64,000 nucleotides of DNA. Origin: Byssochlamys sp. IMV 00236 (taxonomy: Eukaryota; Ascomycota; Eurotiomycetes; Eurotiales; Thermoascaceae). How positions within the stretch are numbered: the stretch's first letter is position 1; every line of letters starts with the position of its first letter. The translations under genes were made by a program, and so were the position numbers. The stretch lies in assembly GCA_001931875.2 (NCBI GenBank), contig MSJH02000839.1, positions 1 to 64,000 on the forward strand, given 5' to 3'. Under the pieces are notes generated by a model, which searched no databases, was not told the DNA's origin, and saw nothing but the letters and a program-made list of their open reading frames with translations. Below are positions 46,840-58,325 of this stretch, piece by piece.

Positions 46840-49597
46840 TTATGCTTCGGCGTTCTCGATCATGTCCTCGTTCAGCTCGTATTCGTCCTTCCAACGCAAC
46901 TCCTGAGACATGGCAATATCCAACAACCAGTCGACCCGGACGATCCGCGGCACCTTTCCGACGTCGCGGACCATCTGGCGGAACCGCGGCCACAGCTTCA
47001 CTTGGTCGGGCTGGGTACTGCTGAGAAGATACACTTCCTTTGAAGTCGAACGTCTTTCTTCTTCGTCATCGCTTTCGTCACTGTCCGGCCGATGGTGGCT
47101 GCTCATGGCTACACGTGCACGGAAAAGGGCGCATTCGCCCCCGTTGATCTCAACGATGGATTTGAACGCTTCAAATCCTCCTCGAATGGATTCGACGCAG
47201 TACACATTGTGTCCTCGAAGAAGCTTGTTCTTGTTTACCTTGGCTCTGGATCTTGCTTCCTCAAGCGAGAAGCCGTATTTGCTTTCAGCAGCCTTGTCTT
47301 CCAAAATGAAATCATTGGGGTCAAGAAGTTGATCCTTCTTGAGACATTGCGTAATGAAGTCGACATTGATGATCACTGGCCCATATGCCAGCGCGTTGAC
47401 GAACTTGGGCGTACGCAAAATCGAGGGGGCTGCTAGGTGAGTGCAATTGCGCGCTTCCTGGATAATGACGATGCCCAGTTCCCGAAGTTGTCGCTAGATA
47501 CGGTTAGAAAATACAATTCATAAGATCTCGGAATGCTTGACAAACCTTGTCCGCATCTTCCTTCTTTTGATTTCCCACCCATCTCTGAAAGCCAGTAATC
47601 AATAGGCGCATTGTCACTGGCGGTTTTGACTTCTTCAGCCTCTTTGCCTCGGCTTCTTCCTCCACATTGCTTTCTTCCTGGCCATCAGTCGATTTTCTCT
47701 TCTTAGCATGAGTGATCCTGTCTTCGTCACTCTTCCTTCTACCACCGTAAATGACACCACCAACGCGTTTCAATTCTTTCTCGTACAGTGCAATGTCGGG
47801 CGCTATCTCGTGCAATCGCGCGGCAGCGGCCTCCTTAGACTTGCGGCTACTTGTTGTGGAAGGCGTGTCGTTCTCCTTTCCATCCGCTAGAAGACGTGAA
47901 AGAATGGGTGTTCTCATCTTCTCACCATTCTCGACATTATGGGATGTGGTAGCAGATCGAGGCGTCATGGCACGTGTGTCAGGAGCAGCATCACCCTTCT
48001 TCTTGGTCTTAGTTTTTGGAGGCTTCATAGCATCAGCAGTTGAACTCGCTGCCACATTTTGGTCCTTCTGTTTCATCACTCTTGCTGGGCTTGCAGCTTC
48101 CGGCGTCTCCTCGGAGGGAAAGAAGAGTTGTTCGAGAACAGTCTTGTCGAGTTTCGTTTGACCGACAACTTCTCCCAAATTTGTCCGCTTTGGAAAATGC
48201 GTATAACGTGGATCCGAGACGGGCTGTTGCTTCCACTTTGCATAGCTCTCTTCCAGCCATAGATGATTGACGACTTGCAGACCCCATTCTTTGGCTGCGC
48301 TGCACTTCTCACTGTTTCCATGGGCGGTGACAAGATGCGTGTTATCCTGTCTCAATGTTCTCGTGCATTCTGCACCGGTGGCAGCAATGAGGTTTTCGAG
48401 ATATGCTCGCGCTTCACCTGCGTAGTTCGAAAGACTGATCTTCAATCCCTTGAATCCGGGGATCGGGGTACGCGAGACGGGATAATGCAGCAGACGACGC
48501 ATAGGAGACGTCCAAGTGTTGTGAGTGATCAGGTGGTACAACCAAGATAGATTTCCGACGTCCTTCCCTAACCTCGATGCGAGCCTGTATTCGAACCCTT
48601 CCCGATAACGACAGATAAACATGTCCGCTTTGGAGACGTCAGATGTGAGACTGCCGCCCCCTTGCTCGATGAGGCTCTCTATTGAACCATGCAGATGAGA
48701 CCCGATCTTAAGGTCGGACGATAACATCACTTTCTTGCCCTCGAAAACGTCCAGCTGGCGTTTGGTTTGAGGCGTCTTGACTGGGCTCGGCAGATTGGAA
48801 GGTTCTGGCGTTGAGGCGCCTACGATATCCTTATTCTCATAAGCACGAATTGGCATGTCAGGACCGGCGCGCAGGATTTCTGGATCGGGTAGAATGTATG
48901 GGCGTTCGGGGATCCTTCTGCCTAGTTTCAAGCAGTCGTCGAACCTGACCTGGTGAGAAGGGAGCAAAATCAAGAGGGTGGAGAGACCTACCAATGAGGA
49001 AGTACTATTTTAACGTTCAGTTTCTTCGCCAGCACGATCTTTGCTTTGTCGGAGTCCGTCGTCAGATCCACAAGGTGTGTCACCATGGCGGTGATCCTAG
49101 AGCTGTAGAGACCACCCATTGCCAGGACACCTCCGATTATCGCGTCCTTATCACCTTCCGGAATATCACCGCAAGTAACAACCACGTCATTTAAAAACAG
49201 TCTCGGGTCTGGGTTGTGTTGTCGGGGATTAGCAAGCTTCATCTTTGCGATAGAAACCTGCACCCATTGCGGCTTGACCACAGGTATAAGAGCATCGCAC
49301 GCTGCTTGGTATCCAGGGAAGTCGATCGTAGGTGAAATAAAGTGCGTGAACTCCTGGACTGAAGGGAATATCGATGATGCACTGTGGATGACCGTTTCAC
49401 CGCCATACTCTTTCATCGAGATGGCAAGCTAGAACTAGTCAGTTTGGGCCCGCTTAAACTATATCCATATCCGCGATTGAGAAGATTCGCATAATATTCC
49501 TTACCTGATTGGCTGCATCTTCGTCAAAGTCCTTGGAGCAGACAATGCAGATCTTGCATTGTCCAAAGAGTTGGACCCCCTCCTCGTGGTCCGCCAT
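46840..49597 (-). CDS. brc1: Multi-BRCT DNA-damage protein, Brc1/Rtt107 type
   Basis: Scaffold of the replication-stress response that reads phosphorylated H2A. Four exons give about 860 residues. I see six BRCT units: two at the N-terminus (LFGQCKICIVCS...; FLNDVVVTCGDIP), two in the middle (FEGKKVMLSSDLKIG; FKGLKISLSNYAGEARAY), and a C-terminal pair (VTMRLLITGFQRW...; LLRGHNVYCVESIRGGFEAF). A long charged, Ser/Lys-rich linker separates the fourth and fifth. The 4+2 arrangement is that of S. pombe Brc1 and yeast Rtt107. The start MADHEEGVQLFGQCKI is separated from the next exon by a 76-nt intron. Intron 2 is placed to give LPHWFDDCLKLGRRIPERPY. An alternative name such as PTIP-like protein would fit the same architecture. 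Confidence 0.85.
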
Positions 49598-50422
49598 GGC
49601 CCCTCAACCCCAGTTACTGGGTGACTAGCTAGTAGGTTTCAGAGTCTTGTGTGCAGAGAGACCACGAAAGGAACCGCTACAGGCTAGGGAAAGGGGGAAC
49701 AAATCGTGGTAATAATGAGGATTCAGACCGTAGTGTTCCGGGGAAAGCGTTGTAAATTCGCCTGGCGACAAGATCATCTGCGACGCGGGCCAGACGCGAG
49801 ATAAACGCGCCGCCTGACACCATGTCACGTGATGTCAATATCCCAATTAATGGGAAGTGATTTCTACTGTCAATGCTCTGAATAAATCTTCATACAGCTG
49901 AATCTGGCACTTATTCTATATGGGAGTTCACAATTATAGTAAATTCGTGTATAACCAATGCCAGTGGTAGTCATGGTCATCTCTATCGATATTCGTCACT
50001 GTACTGCTCGTGCCGAGGCTGGGGTTTCTCTGCCCCATCTACAATATTTTGGAGCATCCTGCAGCGCGGCGAGGAGAGCAGGCATTAATATTCCGTAGCC
50101 TTTTTCCAGACTCTGCGGAGCAAGACATACTTTATTGATCGTTGTTTGGGTCAGTCAACCACCATATTGGCATATCATTTATTTAGTTAGAGGCGTTCGT
50201 TCGAGTGCCACCGGCAGCTCCCTTTCCCGCATCCACAGCGAGATCCTCGGCACATCGCCGTACGCCGGCAACGGGCGCCGGACCCTGGTGCCAGTCCTAA
50301 ACCTCGCTATCGTAAATGAACGACTCCTAAACAAACCCCTAAACCCATTCTTCAAGGTCTTTGGGGATCTGTCAAGATTGCAATAATCCGCTTTCTACCC
50401 CTACCAAGCAGAGCTGGCCATC
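49598..50422. other. Divergent promoter region of brc1 and the hydrolase
   Basis: 825 bp without a gene. Several gacgcg words near 49775-49815 lie 180-220 bp from the brc1 start and resemble the MCB core, but no full ACGCGT is present. Confidence 0.5.
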
Positions 50423-51931
50423 ATGTCTTCCGGTCCTTTTCGTATCGTCGAGCATGTGGTTCCCTGCCAATACATCAGAGAGTATCCGCAGGCCACGTCT
50501 AATGAACAGGAAGATGTGCTGCACCTAGCCGTGAAGCAGTACATTCCCCTCGATAACCCGAATCCTCAGCGCGGAGATGTAACTATTATTGCTGCTCATG
50601 CAAATGGTTTCCCCAAGGTGAACTTGTCTGTACATCCGGAGCGGCGAGACACTGGATGTTAATATTAGTCTTAGGAACTGTACGAACCACTATGGGAGGA
50701 GTTGCATGCCCGTTCCAAATCTCATGGCTTCCGAATCCGAAGTATCTGGATGGCAGATGTTGCCCATCAAGGAGAGAGCTCGGTGATCAACGAAGATCTC
50801 CTGGGAAATGACCGTACGCAATTCCTTGCCATCATCATTTCCTACAAGGGCAAGACCCTCTAACTCATGCTGCAGCTAGCTGGTTCGATCACTCCCGGGA
50901 CCTTCTCCATTTGATCAACGTCAAACGCCATGAGATGCCTCGTCCACTTGTGGGAATGGGGCATAGTATGGGCGGTGCTCATATGTTAGTTTCCCTAGTT
51001 ACAGATGACTTTCTCTCCGAAATACACATGTCTAACAGTACGCAGTGCTAAACTTTCACTGCTACATCCTCGTCTATTGCATTCTGTGATCTTGCTCGAT
51101 CCTGTGATCTACCGACAATCCACCTATGACGGGACACGCAGCTTTCACAAGGCAGGCAAGAATGTCCCCATCACGACGAAGCTCTCAACATATAGACGCG
51201 ACATATGGCCTTCTCGAGAAGCTGCAGCAGAAAGCTTCAAGAACAGTCCATTCTACAAAGCCTGGGACCCTCGCGTTCTAGACCGCTGGATTAAATACGG
51301 TCTTCGTGAGCTTCCGACAGCTATCCATCCATTAGATGAGACCGCCAAAAACAAAGGCGAAAAACCAGTGACTCTCACAACAACTCTGCATCAGGAAGTC
51401 TTCACCTTCTCTCGACCAAACTATGACTTCAACCCTTCCCAAAACACACCTATTAACAAGTTCACTCATCCCGATTTCGACCCGTCGTTGGACTCTTATC
51501 CCTTCTACCGGCCCGAGGGCCCACTCATCTTCTCACGGATCCAGCACCTTCGACCTAGCGTGCTTTACATATCTGCCGGGAAATCAGATCTATCCACACC
51601 TGACCTGCGCGCTGACAAGTTAGCCGTGACCGGCACAGGCGTCGGAGGAAGCGGCGGCGCCCCCGCAGGCCGTGTCCAAGAACTATTCCTAGAGGATCGT
51701 GGACATCTTTTAGCCCAGGAAGTCCCTAATGAATGCGCAGATGCAGCCGCGAGCTGGTTTGGCAAGGAGCTCCAACGGTTCAGGGAAGAGGAAGAAGCGT
51801 TCCGAGCACAGTGGAGTCGGAAATCCAAGGTGGAAAAGATGACCATCGACGAGGAGTGGAAGAAGCATATTGGTCCACCTCTGCGGAGAGAAAATGGGAA
51901 TGGGAAGAAGGGTGAGAAATCGAAGCTCTAG
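50423..51931 (+). CDS. Peroxisomal alpha/beta hydrolase with C-terminal SKL
   Basis: Alpha/beta-hydrolase fold enzyme of the fungal group that includes yeast Lpx1-like peroxisomal lipases and proteins labelled toxin-biosynthesis (Akt2-like) hydrolases. Four exons give about 430 residues. The early strand VTIIAAHANGFPK leads to the oxyanion region. The nucleophile elbow is VGMGHSMGG. A late acid and histidine are suggested by LYISAGKSDLS and FLEDRGHLLAQE. The last residues GEKSKL end in SKL, a canonical type 1 peroxisomal targeting signal, preceded by a charged linker. The four exons join PK-ELYEPLWEELH, ND-PSWFDHSRDLL and AHI-AKLSLLHPRL. The biological substrate is unknown. There are no neighbouring biosynthetic genes, so a metabolite role is not supported by context. 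Confidence 0.88.
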
Positions 51932-52522
51932 ATTCACTCTGTTTGTCTTGTATGTTTTCTTCCCTTTCCCCCCCCATTTTTACGTCAGAGATGACTTACT
52001 CAACAAATGCAGCTTTGGCATTGTATCTTCTTCTGTCTTATAGAATAGGCCATTCATGAACTTCAAGAGACTCTTTCTTCTTTGACAAGATTCTGAATGT
52101 TTTTGATATTTTTTCTTTATTGCATTGTTTAAATCAGTGCAGTAGACTCTTCAAACATCAAGAATAGTCCATCATCAACAGGGATATCCATAGCTAGCGG
52201 TCATAATTCAACACTGCAAGTATCAAGAGAAAGCATCCCAGTTCACGCCGCCTTCTTTCCTTTTCTTCCATCTCTATATTCGACCTTTGCTCCATTGATG
52301 CACGGTATCCTAAAAGAATGAGCATAAGACAAGAAAACGCGGCATACATTCGTGCCGGCACGTCGCGAGCATCTATCCAAGTCACGTGCAGGCGGATCAT
52401 CATGCAAACTTATCACGAAAGTTTGGGAAAAGCCAGCATATAGGGGTCCATTGTGAGATGTGAGCAAGATGACTTGAAAAATTGTGTATCTAGATATAAG
52501 GTTGGGGTGAGGGGGTTCTGGC
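51932..52522. other. Convergent intergenic region
   Basis: Lies between the ends of the hydrolase and the ceramidase. It is partly AT-rich and no gene was seen. Confidence 0.5.
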
Positions 52523-53738
52523 TCATGAGTCCTTCTTGGACGAGGCGTTTTCATGGCCAGTCTCCGGCTGTACCCGAACGAGCTCAGGGAAGTTGTAGAA
52601 ATGCGGCCACTGCAGCATGAATTCATCCTGGTGATTGTTCAGGCACACGCGAAGCCAAATACCCCAGATGATGTAGAGGTAGGCGCCAATACCAGTCATT
52701 AGATGCCTGCTCCCAATTAGTTCCGGAAATAATCTAGAATAGTAATTGGTAGGAAGATACTCACCACCAGCCGTGTCCTTCGAGGAGCACCCCCCATGGT
52801 AGACCGACAACTCTTCGCCACCTTCTCAGGGTAGGGCAGAATTGGTTGTCGAGGAACCAGATAAAGAATCCACCGAGAAACATGGCAAGTCCATATACGA
52901 CCATGAACCACATTGTCTTCAGAGTCTTCAAGTCCCGCACATTCTCGTAGTGCAGTCTTTCTTTTGAAGGTGTGGGCAAACCCTTTCTCTGTCGCTCCAA
53001 GCGATCTTCTTCGGTAGTCTTGCGGAGCGAGGGGCGCAACGTTACCTCCATGATCCACATGCTGCGTAACACGATGACGGTGGTCAAGAGCGCATATGCG
53101 TTTTGGTGGAAGACTGGATCCTGCAGGTAGTGGTAATACAGCGTGATGAATACCGACAGAGCTGTCAGCGACACGGCGAGCGAGACCCGGGTCCAGATAT
53201 CCCTGGAGTATGAAAACGACGCATATGCCATCAAGCATGTTGTGTAGATCATGGAGAGTTCATCAACTAGCTGCATCGGGTCTGAACGGAGTTCTTCTGT
53301 TAGTTTGCAACTGCCCACCAAAATATACTGGAACGACGAAACGTCTCAGGAGGCTTGACTTGCATTTCAGAGTTGAATGGAACAGAAAGCTGCCAGTTCC
53401 CACCACAAGGTATCCGAGAAAAGAAACCTGGAATACCGTGTCATGCCTGTTCCTGCGACAGCTCAGATAGCCTTTGATTCCCAGGTACATGAACATTAGA
53501 TTGGTGAAGCTGTTGACGACCTCTGCGGAGTACGGCGTGGCATAGTAGTCCTATCCTCAATGGATTTCCATTATCAGCCTGCGCCTGTTCTCAATTCAAA
53601 CACATCCCTCCCATATTCGCGCGGGATCGCCGGATAACATTAACATACCTCTTCGCACCAGTTCAACGTAGAAGTAACAGGGCTCCAATATCCAGGCTTG
53701 GCAGCCGGATATGGGACGAAAGGAAGCCACCGAGGCAT
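52523..53738 (-). CDS. Alkaline (dihydro)ceramidase, Ypc1/Ydc1 type
   Basis: Integral ER membrane enzyme that cleaves ceramides to sphingoid base and fatty acid. Four exons start at 53738 (MPRWLPFVPYPAAKPGYWSP), then DYYATPYSAEVVNSFTNLMF, then the block FLFHSTLKYPMQLVDELSMI, and finally WHLMTGIGAYLYIIWGIWLR. The zinc-site residues of the family are present: His in FHSTLK, Asp in VDELSMIY, and the late HLMTGIGAY. Seven hydrophobic segments are seen. A charged loop (RKTTEEDRLERQRKGLP) lies between helices. The third exon is joined by a GC-AG intron (53282-53363, donor gcaagt); only this joins LKY-PMQL in frame. Length is about 300 residues. Confidence 0.92.
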
Positions 53739-54119
53739 GGCGGAGCACAAGACTGTCTAGATGGTGTCGTCCGTATTCAATTCCAATTCCCAGGAGGGGG
53801 AGATAAGGAATAAAAAAACGAGGCCGATGGAAGCTGTGGCAGTAAGTAAGGTTGGAGAAGTCGCAGCAGCTCCCGTGACGTATGCGCGGGTGCAGGCAGA
53901 AACACACAGCTTTCTCTAGACTAGTCTCGACTTCGAGTATCTCGACAACGCCAGAACGGCCAACGATAGACTCGACCCATGGCAACACTCCGCGTGAATC
54001 GCTGGCAATTGGCCACCCCGCGCGAAGCGGACATTCCGCGCTCTCCCGAATCACCGTTTGGGCGGCGGCAACGGGGATATTAGTAATGTCGCTATCCTCC
54101 GAAGCGGTTAGGTTCGATA
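53739..54119. other. Intergenic: ceramidase upstream region to the transposon end
   Basis: Normal-GC promoter-like sequence that ends exactly at the inverted repeat of the Tc1/mariner remnant. No gene was seen. Confidence 0.55.
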
Positions 54120-54146
54120 TTGTACAATCGCCTACCGGAAGTCATT
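54120..54146 (+). repeat. Left terminal inverted repeat (27 bp)
   Basis: This starts ttgtacaatcgcctaccg and is the exact reverse complement of 55428-55454. It keeps its CpG and CpA sites although the element's interior is AT-saturated. Confidence 0.9.
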
Positions 54147-55427
54147 AGATTCTCGCCAAGCGCTTGGCACGACCCACCTACCTATTAGATCTATATATCA
54201 CATATTTGATCATTTAAACCCCTATATCCAATAAATCTTGGTGTTTTTATATGAAATAATGACTGGAGAATTGATCTAGTCTAGTATTTAGTATGCCCAC
54301 CCCTTGCTAGGATACAAGCGCTGCACCTCTTGTATATAGTAAGAAGAATCTTATTAATCTCCCTTTAATCTATCTTATCCTATTCCTTCTTAATTCAGCG
54401 GCCTAGTTCAGCTAAAGATTAAATCTAATAATATTACTTTAATATCCGGATCTTAATAATATACCAGATATTTTTAATTGGGTTTAAATTAGGAGATCTC
54501 GCAGGCTATATTATATATTACATTATTATAGATTTCTGCTAATATCTCATTACTTTAAAAGTATAATATCAAGCTCTATCTTCTTACTAAAGAGCATCGC
54601 CATATTCTTTTATAAGCTCCTTATAAAATAGGAAGACATATTAGTTTAAGATAATATTATAATAGATCTTAGAGTTTATTTATATACCCTTAGGTAGAAC
54701 TAATAGAGCTCCCCTCTTTTTATAGGCAATATAACCCCAAATCCCAATAGATGAATATCCAGACCTAAAGGCAGGTGTAAGATAGTCAGATTTAAATGCC
54801 TAACCCCTTAGGTGTTTAACATATTCTAATATTCTGTTATATCTAAGCTCAAAGGTAAATTTATCCGAGAAGCTTATATAAGCCCAGTCTTTATCTATCC
54901 AATTAAAGTATTTTTTTACCTATTTTAATCTCGCTTTTTTATATTTAGAAGTTAAAAATAGCTTCTTCCTTAGACAGAATATATATATCTAATTTTTTTA
55001 GAGATAGCGGCGAACAGTGCTAATATAGAGTTAATAATCTAATTTAAAAGGGATGCTTAGAGCTTAAAAGATATTAAAGGGATTTTTCTTAATATAATAA
55101 AGGAGATAATATTTAGCTTATTTATTAAGCATAGGCGGGTAACCTAGTTGTTTTTAACACCCATTTATAGTATTTTTATAATGTTTTTTCTCCTTAATAA
55201 TATAGTAGATAGTAGATCTTAAAACATTTATTTTAATATTGATTTTAGGGGCCTTATAGCCCAGATTATAAAGCTTTAAAATAACTGCCACTATAGGACC
55301 TAAATGCTCATATCTTAAGATCTTCGGAATACTAAACATATTAAGGAATATAGTGTTGTAGATAGGAGGGGTAGAGTGAGTTATCAATAGATTAATATAG
55401 ATCTGCACGTGATTCGGAAAAAAGTTC

Positions 55428-55454
55428 AATGACTTCCGGTAGGCGATTGTACAA
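55428..55454 (-). repeat. Right terminal inverted repeat (27 bp)
   Basis: Exact reverse complement of 54120-54146. Together the two mark the ends of the degenerate transposon. Confidence 0.9.
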
Positions 55455-56840
55455 GTAATCGGAGTTGTCACGGTCACCGCTAGATCACTGATTATCGACT
55501 CCAGCCAGATTGAGGGGGTTTCCTGCGTACTTTACTTCCACCGTTACTTCCACTGGGAAACGAACCGTAGATCGTCCATCACCACGAAGAACTACTAAAG
55601 TAAATACCATAAACCATCATGATCTGTTCAGCAGGAAGACTCCAATGGCCCACTACCTAGATCCACTCACAATAGAATCTACGTGATCTTCCCAGAATCC
55701 TCCAAAGTTGACACCCTCTTGTTGTAGCGCTAATGCCAGTCCTCTGATAAACTCGCAGCCGAGTCCGCCTCACCGAGCATCGGGATAGGGCACGGGGAGG
55801 TAATGATGCGTTAACAACGTTTCGATATTGTCCTTGATACCTACTAGCGGTGATTATTTATATCGAGAAAAAGAGAAAACTGCGCATGGGAAACGCAAAC
55901 GGAGAAGATCCTCACTGCAGGCGTGGTCAAATGCCTATAGGGCTTCTATAGCTTCAAGGGAATATACCAGTAGGTAGTTAACTAAAGTGTAGATGCTTAT
56001 CTTAGCGCCTGTGATGATCTGTCCCGCTTATGTCTGCAATGTTAGGTCCTCACGTGTCGACAGGCTCCATTGTTTCTGGCAGTACTCCGTATTGATTTCT
56101 CAGTTATCTCATGTGATGCACCGGATTCTCAGTAGCGAGTCTATATTTAGCTGGCTGCAGCTCTGATCTACAGAACGCTGCTGAAGGACAAAAAGATAAA
56201 GAGCGACAGTAGGTCAAAATGAAACGATGAATTGGGCTCGAAGAATGATGTCCTGGCATGCCAATTTTCCTTCTCACCGCTCCACGAACTAGACAGTTGG
56301 TCGAGTCTCATGTTCCAAACATGCAGAGATAAGTTGGCTAGACTAGTCATGTACGATTATAAGGGTGTTAGTAACGAAATATTGAAGATGAAGTGTTCCA
56401 TGTTGAATATATATATATATATATGTGATAAAGCAATACTAAATCAAAAGCCTGGTGAGCTTTGCACTTAAGACAATTGCACCTTGGAGCTCTGGCCTAG
56501 CCGCTTCCTATCTGTGGTCGTGGTTGCGACTTTCCGGAGTGCTCCAGTAGGAACCGAGTGGAGAAGAAATAATAACAGGGGGAATAGAAAGACCGTAAGC
56601 GCTAAACATTGTGAACAAGACTGAGGCTCCCAGTTAGTGTTTACCAGCCACGAAGCTTGACTATAGCGTAGAGTTTTCTATTGGGAGCACGTATGTACCT
56701 ACGTGTGCTGTATTTTGGCGGTCGTTAGAGCGCCCTGCTGCTGCTGCTGAGGGTAGGTCTACAATGAGCAATTCACATCGTTAGAATTGCTCTCAACGCC
56801 ATTCCGCACTCTCCGCTGTCTCACGCGCCTTCTCTAGGGT
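55455..56840. other. Gene-poor region downstream of the transposon
   Basis: No coding signal. It contains one TACTCCGTA word (56083-56091), an (AT)9 tract and a short CTG repeat near 56735-56749. Confidence 0.5.
56407..56424. repeat. (AT)9 microsatellite
   Basis: An 18-nt perfect AT run in the gene-poor region. Confidence 0.85.
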
Positions 56841-57419
56841 CTATTTAACCTCCTCCCTCTTCTGGTGGGCCTTTGCAGTCTTGCCAACATTCTTCAACAC
56901 ATTGTCATCTTTCTCAGTGTTGCCATCCCACTCCATCTGCATGACCAAGAGTCCCTTCGCCTCAGGTCTATCGTTATCACAGCATATGAATTCCGTCCTG
57001 TCCGTTGTAAGTTCAACCTCGTAAAGACCCGACATGGCATATTATGCGACACAACCAGGGAATGCCAAGACATCATACTCTTCTCCAGTTCGGAACTGAA
57101 GGGGAAATCATGGCTCGCTCATATTTCCACGACTCGTCATCTAGTTAATAGTTTACATTACCCCTTGCTACCCTGAAGCAGCAGGTGTGGTTATAGTCCA
57201 GATGACCGAAGTATGAGTCTTAGTCGGCATTTTCCAGTAGCCTTTTGAGACTGACCGTAATAAGTACTGGGCAAAGGGGGCCTCTTGCAAAGATCGTGTT
57301 TGCTCCTTCTTGGACAGCTGGACAATATGCGTCCTGGGATAATTCGTTCCCTTCATCTTTGCTCTCATAGCTTCGGGTCTTTGAGAGAGGTAGTTTCTTG
57401 AAGCTAACATGCCAATCAA
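56841..57419 (-). pseudogene. Possible decayed gene, HET-associated orphan type
   Basis: Two minus-strand ORFs follow each other. The upstream one (57419-57168) reads MIGMLASRNYLSQRPEAMRA and on to TTPAASG. Downstream, a frame with one internal stop reads EEYDVLAFPGCVA, a stop, then YAMSGLYEVELTTDRTEFIC and LLVMQMEWDG (ending 56841). The last block resembles the C-terminal VMLMEWxG pattern common in fungal heterokaryon-incompatibility-associated orphans. That is a weak, memory-based match. In-frame stops argue for a broken gene unless introns remove them. Confidence 0.25.
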
Positions 57420-58079
57420 AACCCAGCCTCCGCCATTATACAGGAAATTGATTGTCCTTAAATTATCGATGCGTAAAGGGTACTGTTAATAGTATGCATA
57501 CTGGCGGGCGCCAAATTGACACCTGATTGAGTATGTAGGCGATCCCCATGCTAAGGCAGCCGGACCAGTTCAATTTTATCCCGCGGCTTTTGCTGGGACG
57601 AGCTGCAAACCTGCTGCGTTCCGCTGCTGCTTCCCTATACAAACCGGATAGCAACTGCAACGGGAAGCCACCTGGATCCACCTGCATGGGATCAAAGAAG
57701 ACGGGAGTAGAACCGTGGAACAGTTGGATTAGGTGTTCAGTTCAGCTCTAGGCAGCTGCGATATTGGGATAGAGTCGAGGAATATAAATAGCTATTAGAC
57801 TTCGCTGTCCTTTAGTTCTTCAAGCAATCCAGATATACTCCTTCAGAATTTTTGCTTCTGTGATCCTAGATCTTCACACAATATTTCCTCCTGATCGACC
57901 TGTCTTTTTATATCAAGGCAGGCATTTGCCGTTGGTTTCTGATGATATTCCAGGTATAATGATGATGGAATGAAGTTAATCTTCTATACAGCCTATGCTA
58001 GAATCTTGACACTTAATGTCCACAGTAATGTGTGCTACGGTATGCTATATCTGAAATCATATGGTCTTGGATGGACAGT
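57420..58079. other. Upstream region of the NucB-like fragment
   Basis: A TATA-like stretch (gaatataaatagc, about 57779-57791) is followed by a C/T-rich leader-like segment, so a promoter may once have served the fragment downstream. No intact first exon could be joined. Confidence 0.35.
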
Positions 58080-58325
58080 AACGACTCGAAGGTGCTAACT
58101 GCAAGAGTCTGCCAACCCAGCTGTTCTGGGACCAGGCTGACCAAAGCCACCCGTAACAGTCGTGGCTATGCAGGCTGTGTCACATCCCACACTTGCAGTA
58201 GCACGGAACAGTGCGACAAGTATCCGTATGCCTCGACCAGCAACGCTGATCAGGTCAGTGCGGTTAGCCGCTATGTCCCTCGTGACCAGAACCATCATGA
58301 GTCTACTGAGGGAACTCAGACTTGA
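58080..58325 (+). pseudogene. NucA/NucB-type deoxyribonuclease fragment
   Basis: The frame ending at 58325 contains GYAGCVTSHTCSSTEQCDKY then PYASTSNADQ, and later RYVPRDQNHHES. This resembles the catalytic CDEYPFAST...VPxxEN layout of the secreted NucA/NucB nuclease family, which is common in fungi and bacteria. Here the usual E after CD is K, and the protein stops soon after the second motif, so the C-terminal part with the GG...FY end is missing. The frame upstream hits a stop at about 58026; an acceptor at gacag just before 58080 could open it, but no first exon with a signal peptide was found. It is probably a partial or dead gene. The family assignment is from motif memory. Confidence 0.4.

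Larger units (their letters stand above)
54120..55454 (-). mobile_element. RIP-degraded Tc1/mariner-type transposon
   Basis: A 1,335-bp unit bounded by perfect 27-bp inverted repeats; length and arm size fit Tc1/mariner elements such as Fusarium impala. The body (about 54190-55400) is extremely AT-rich and full of stops on the minus strand, as expected after RIP. Traces of the transposase survive at both ends of the minus strand. Near 55155-55477 there is a helix-turn-helix-like stretch (ILKLYNLGYKAPKINIKINV then LRSTIYYIIKE). Near 54290-54340 the decayed C-terminal QEVQRLYPSKGWAY sits where these enzymes end in a conserved GG(H/A)TxY. A TA target duplication cannot be decided. No functional product is possible. 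Confidence 0.85.

Noticed and set aside
32930..56050. 13-mer aatgttaggtcct shared by 32.9 kb and 56.0 kb
   Set aside because: Repeats of this length are expected by chance many times in 64 kb; the flanks do not match.
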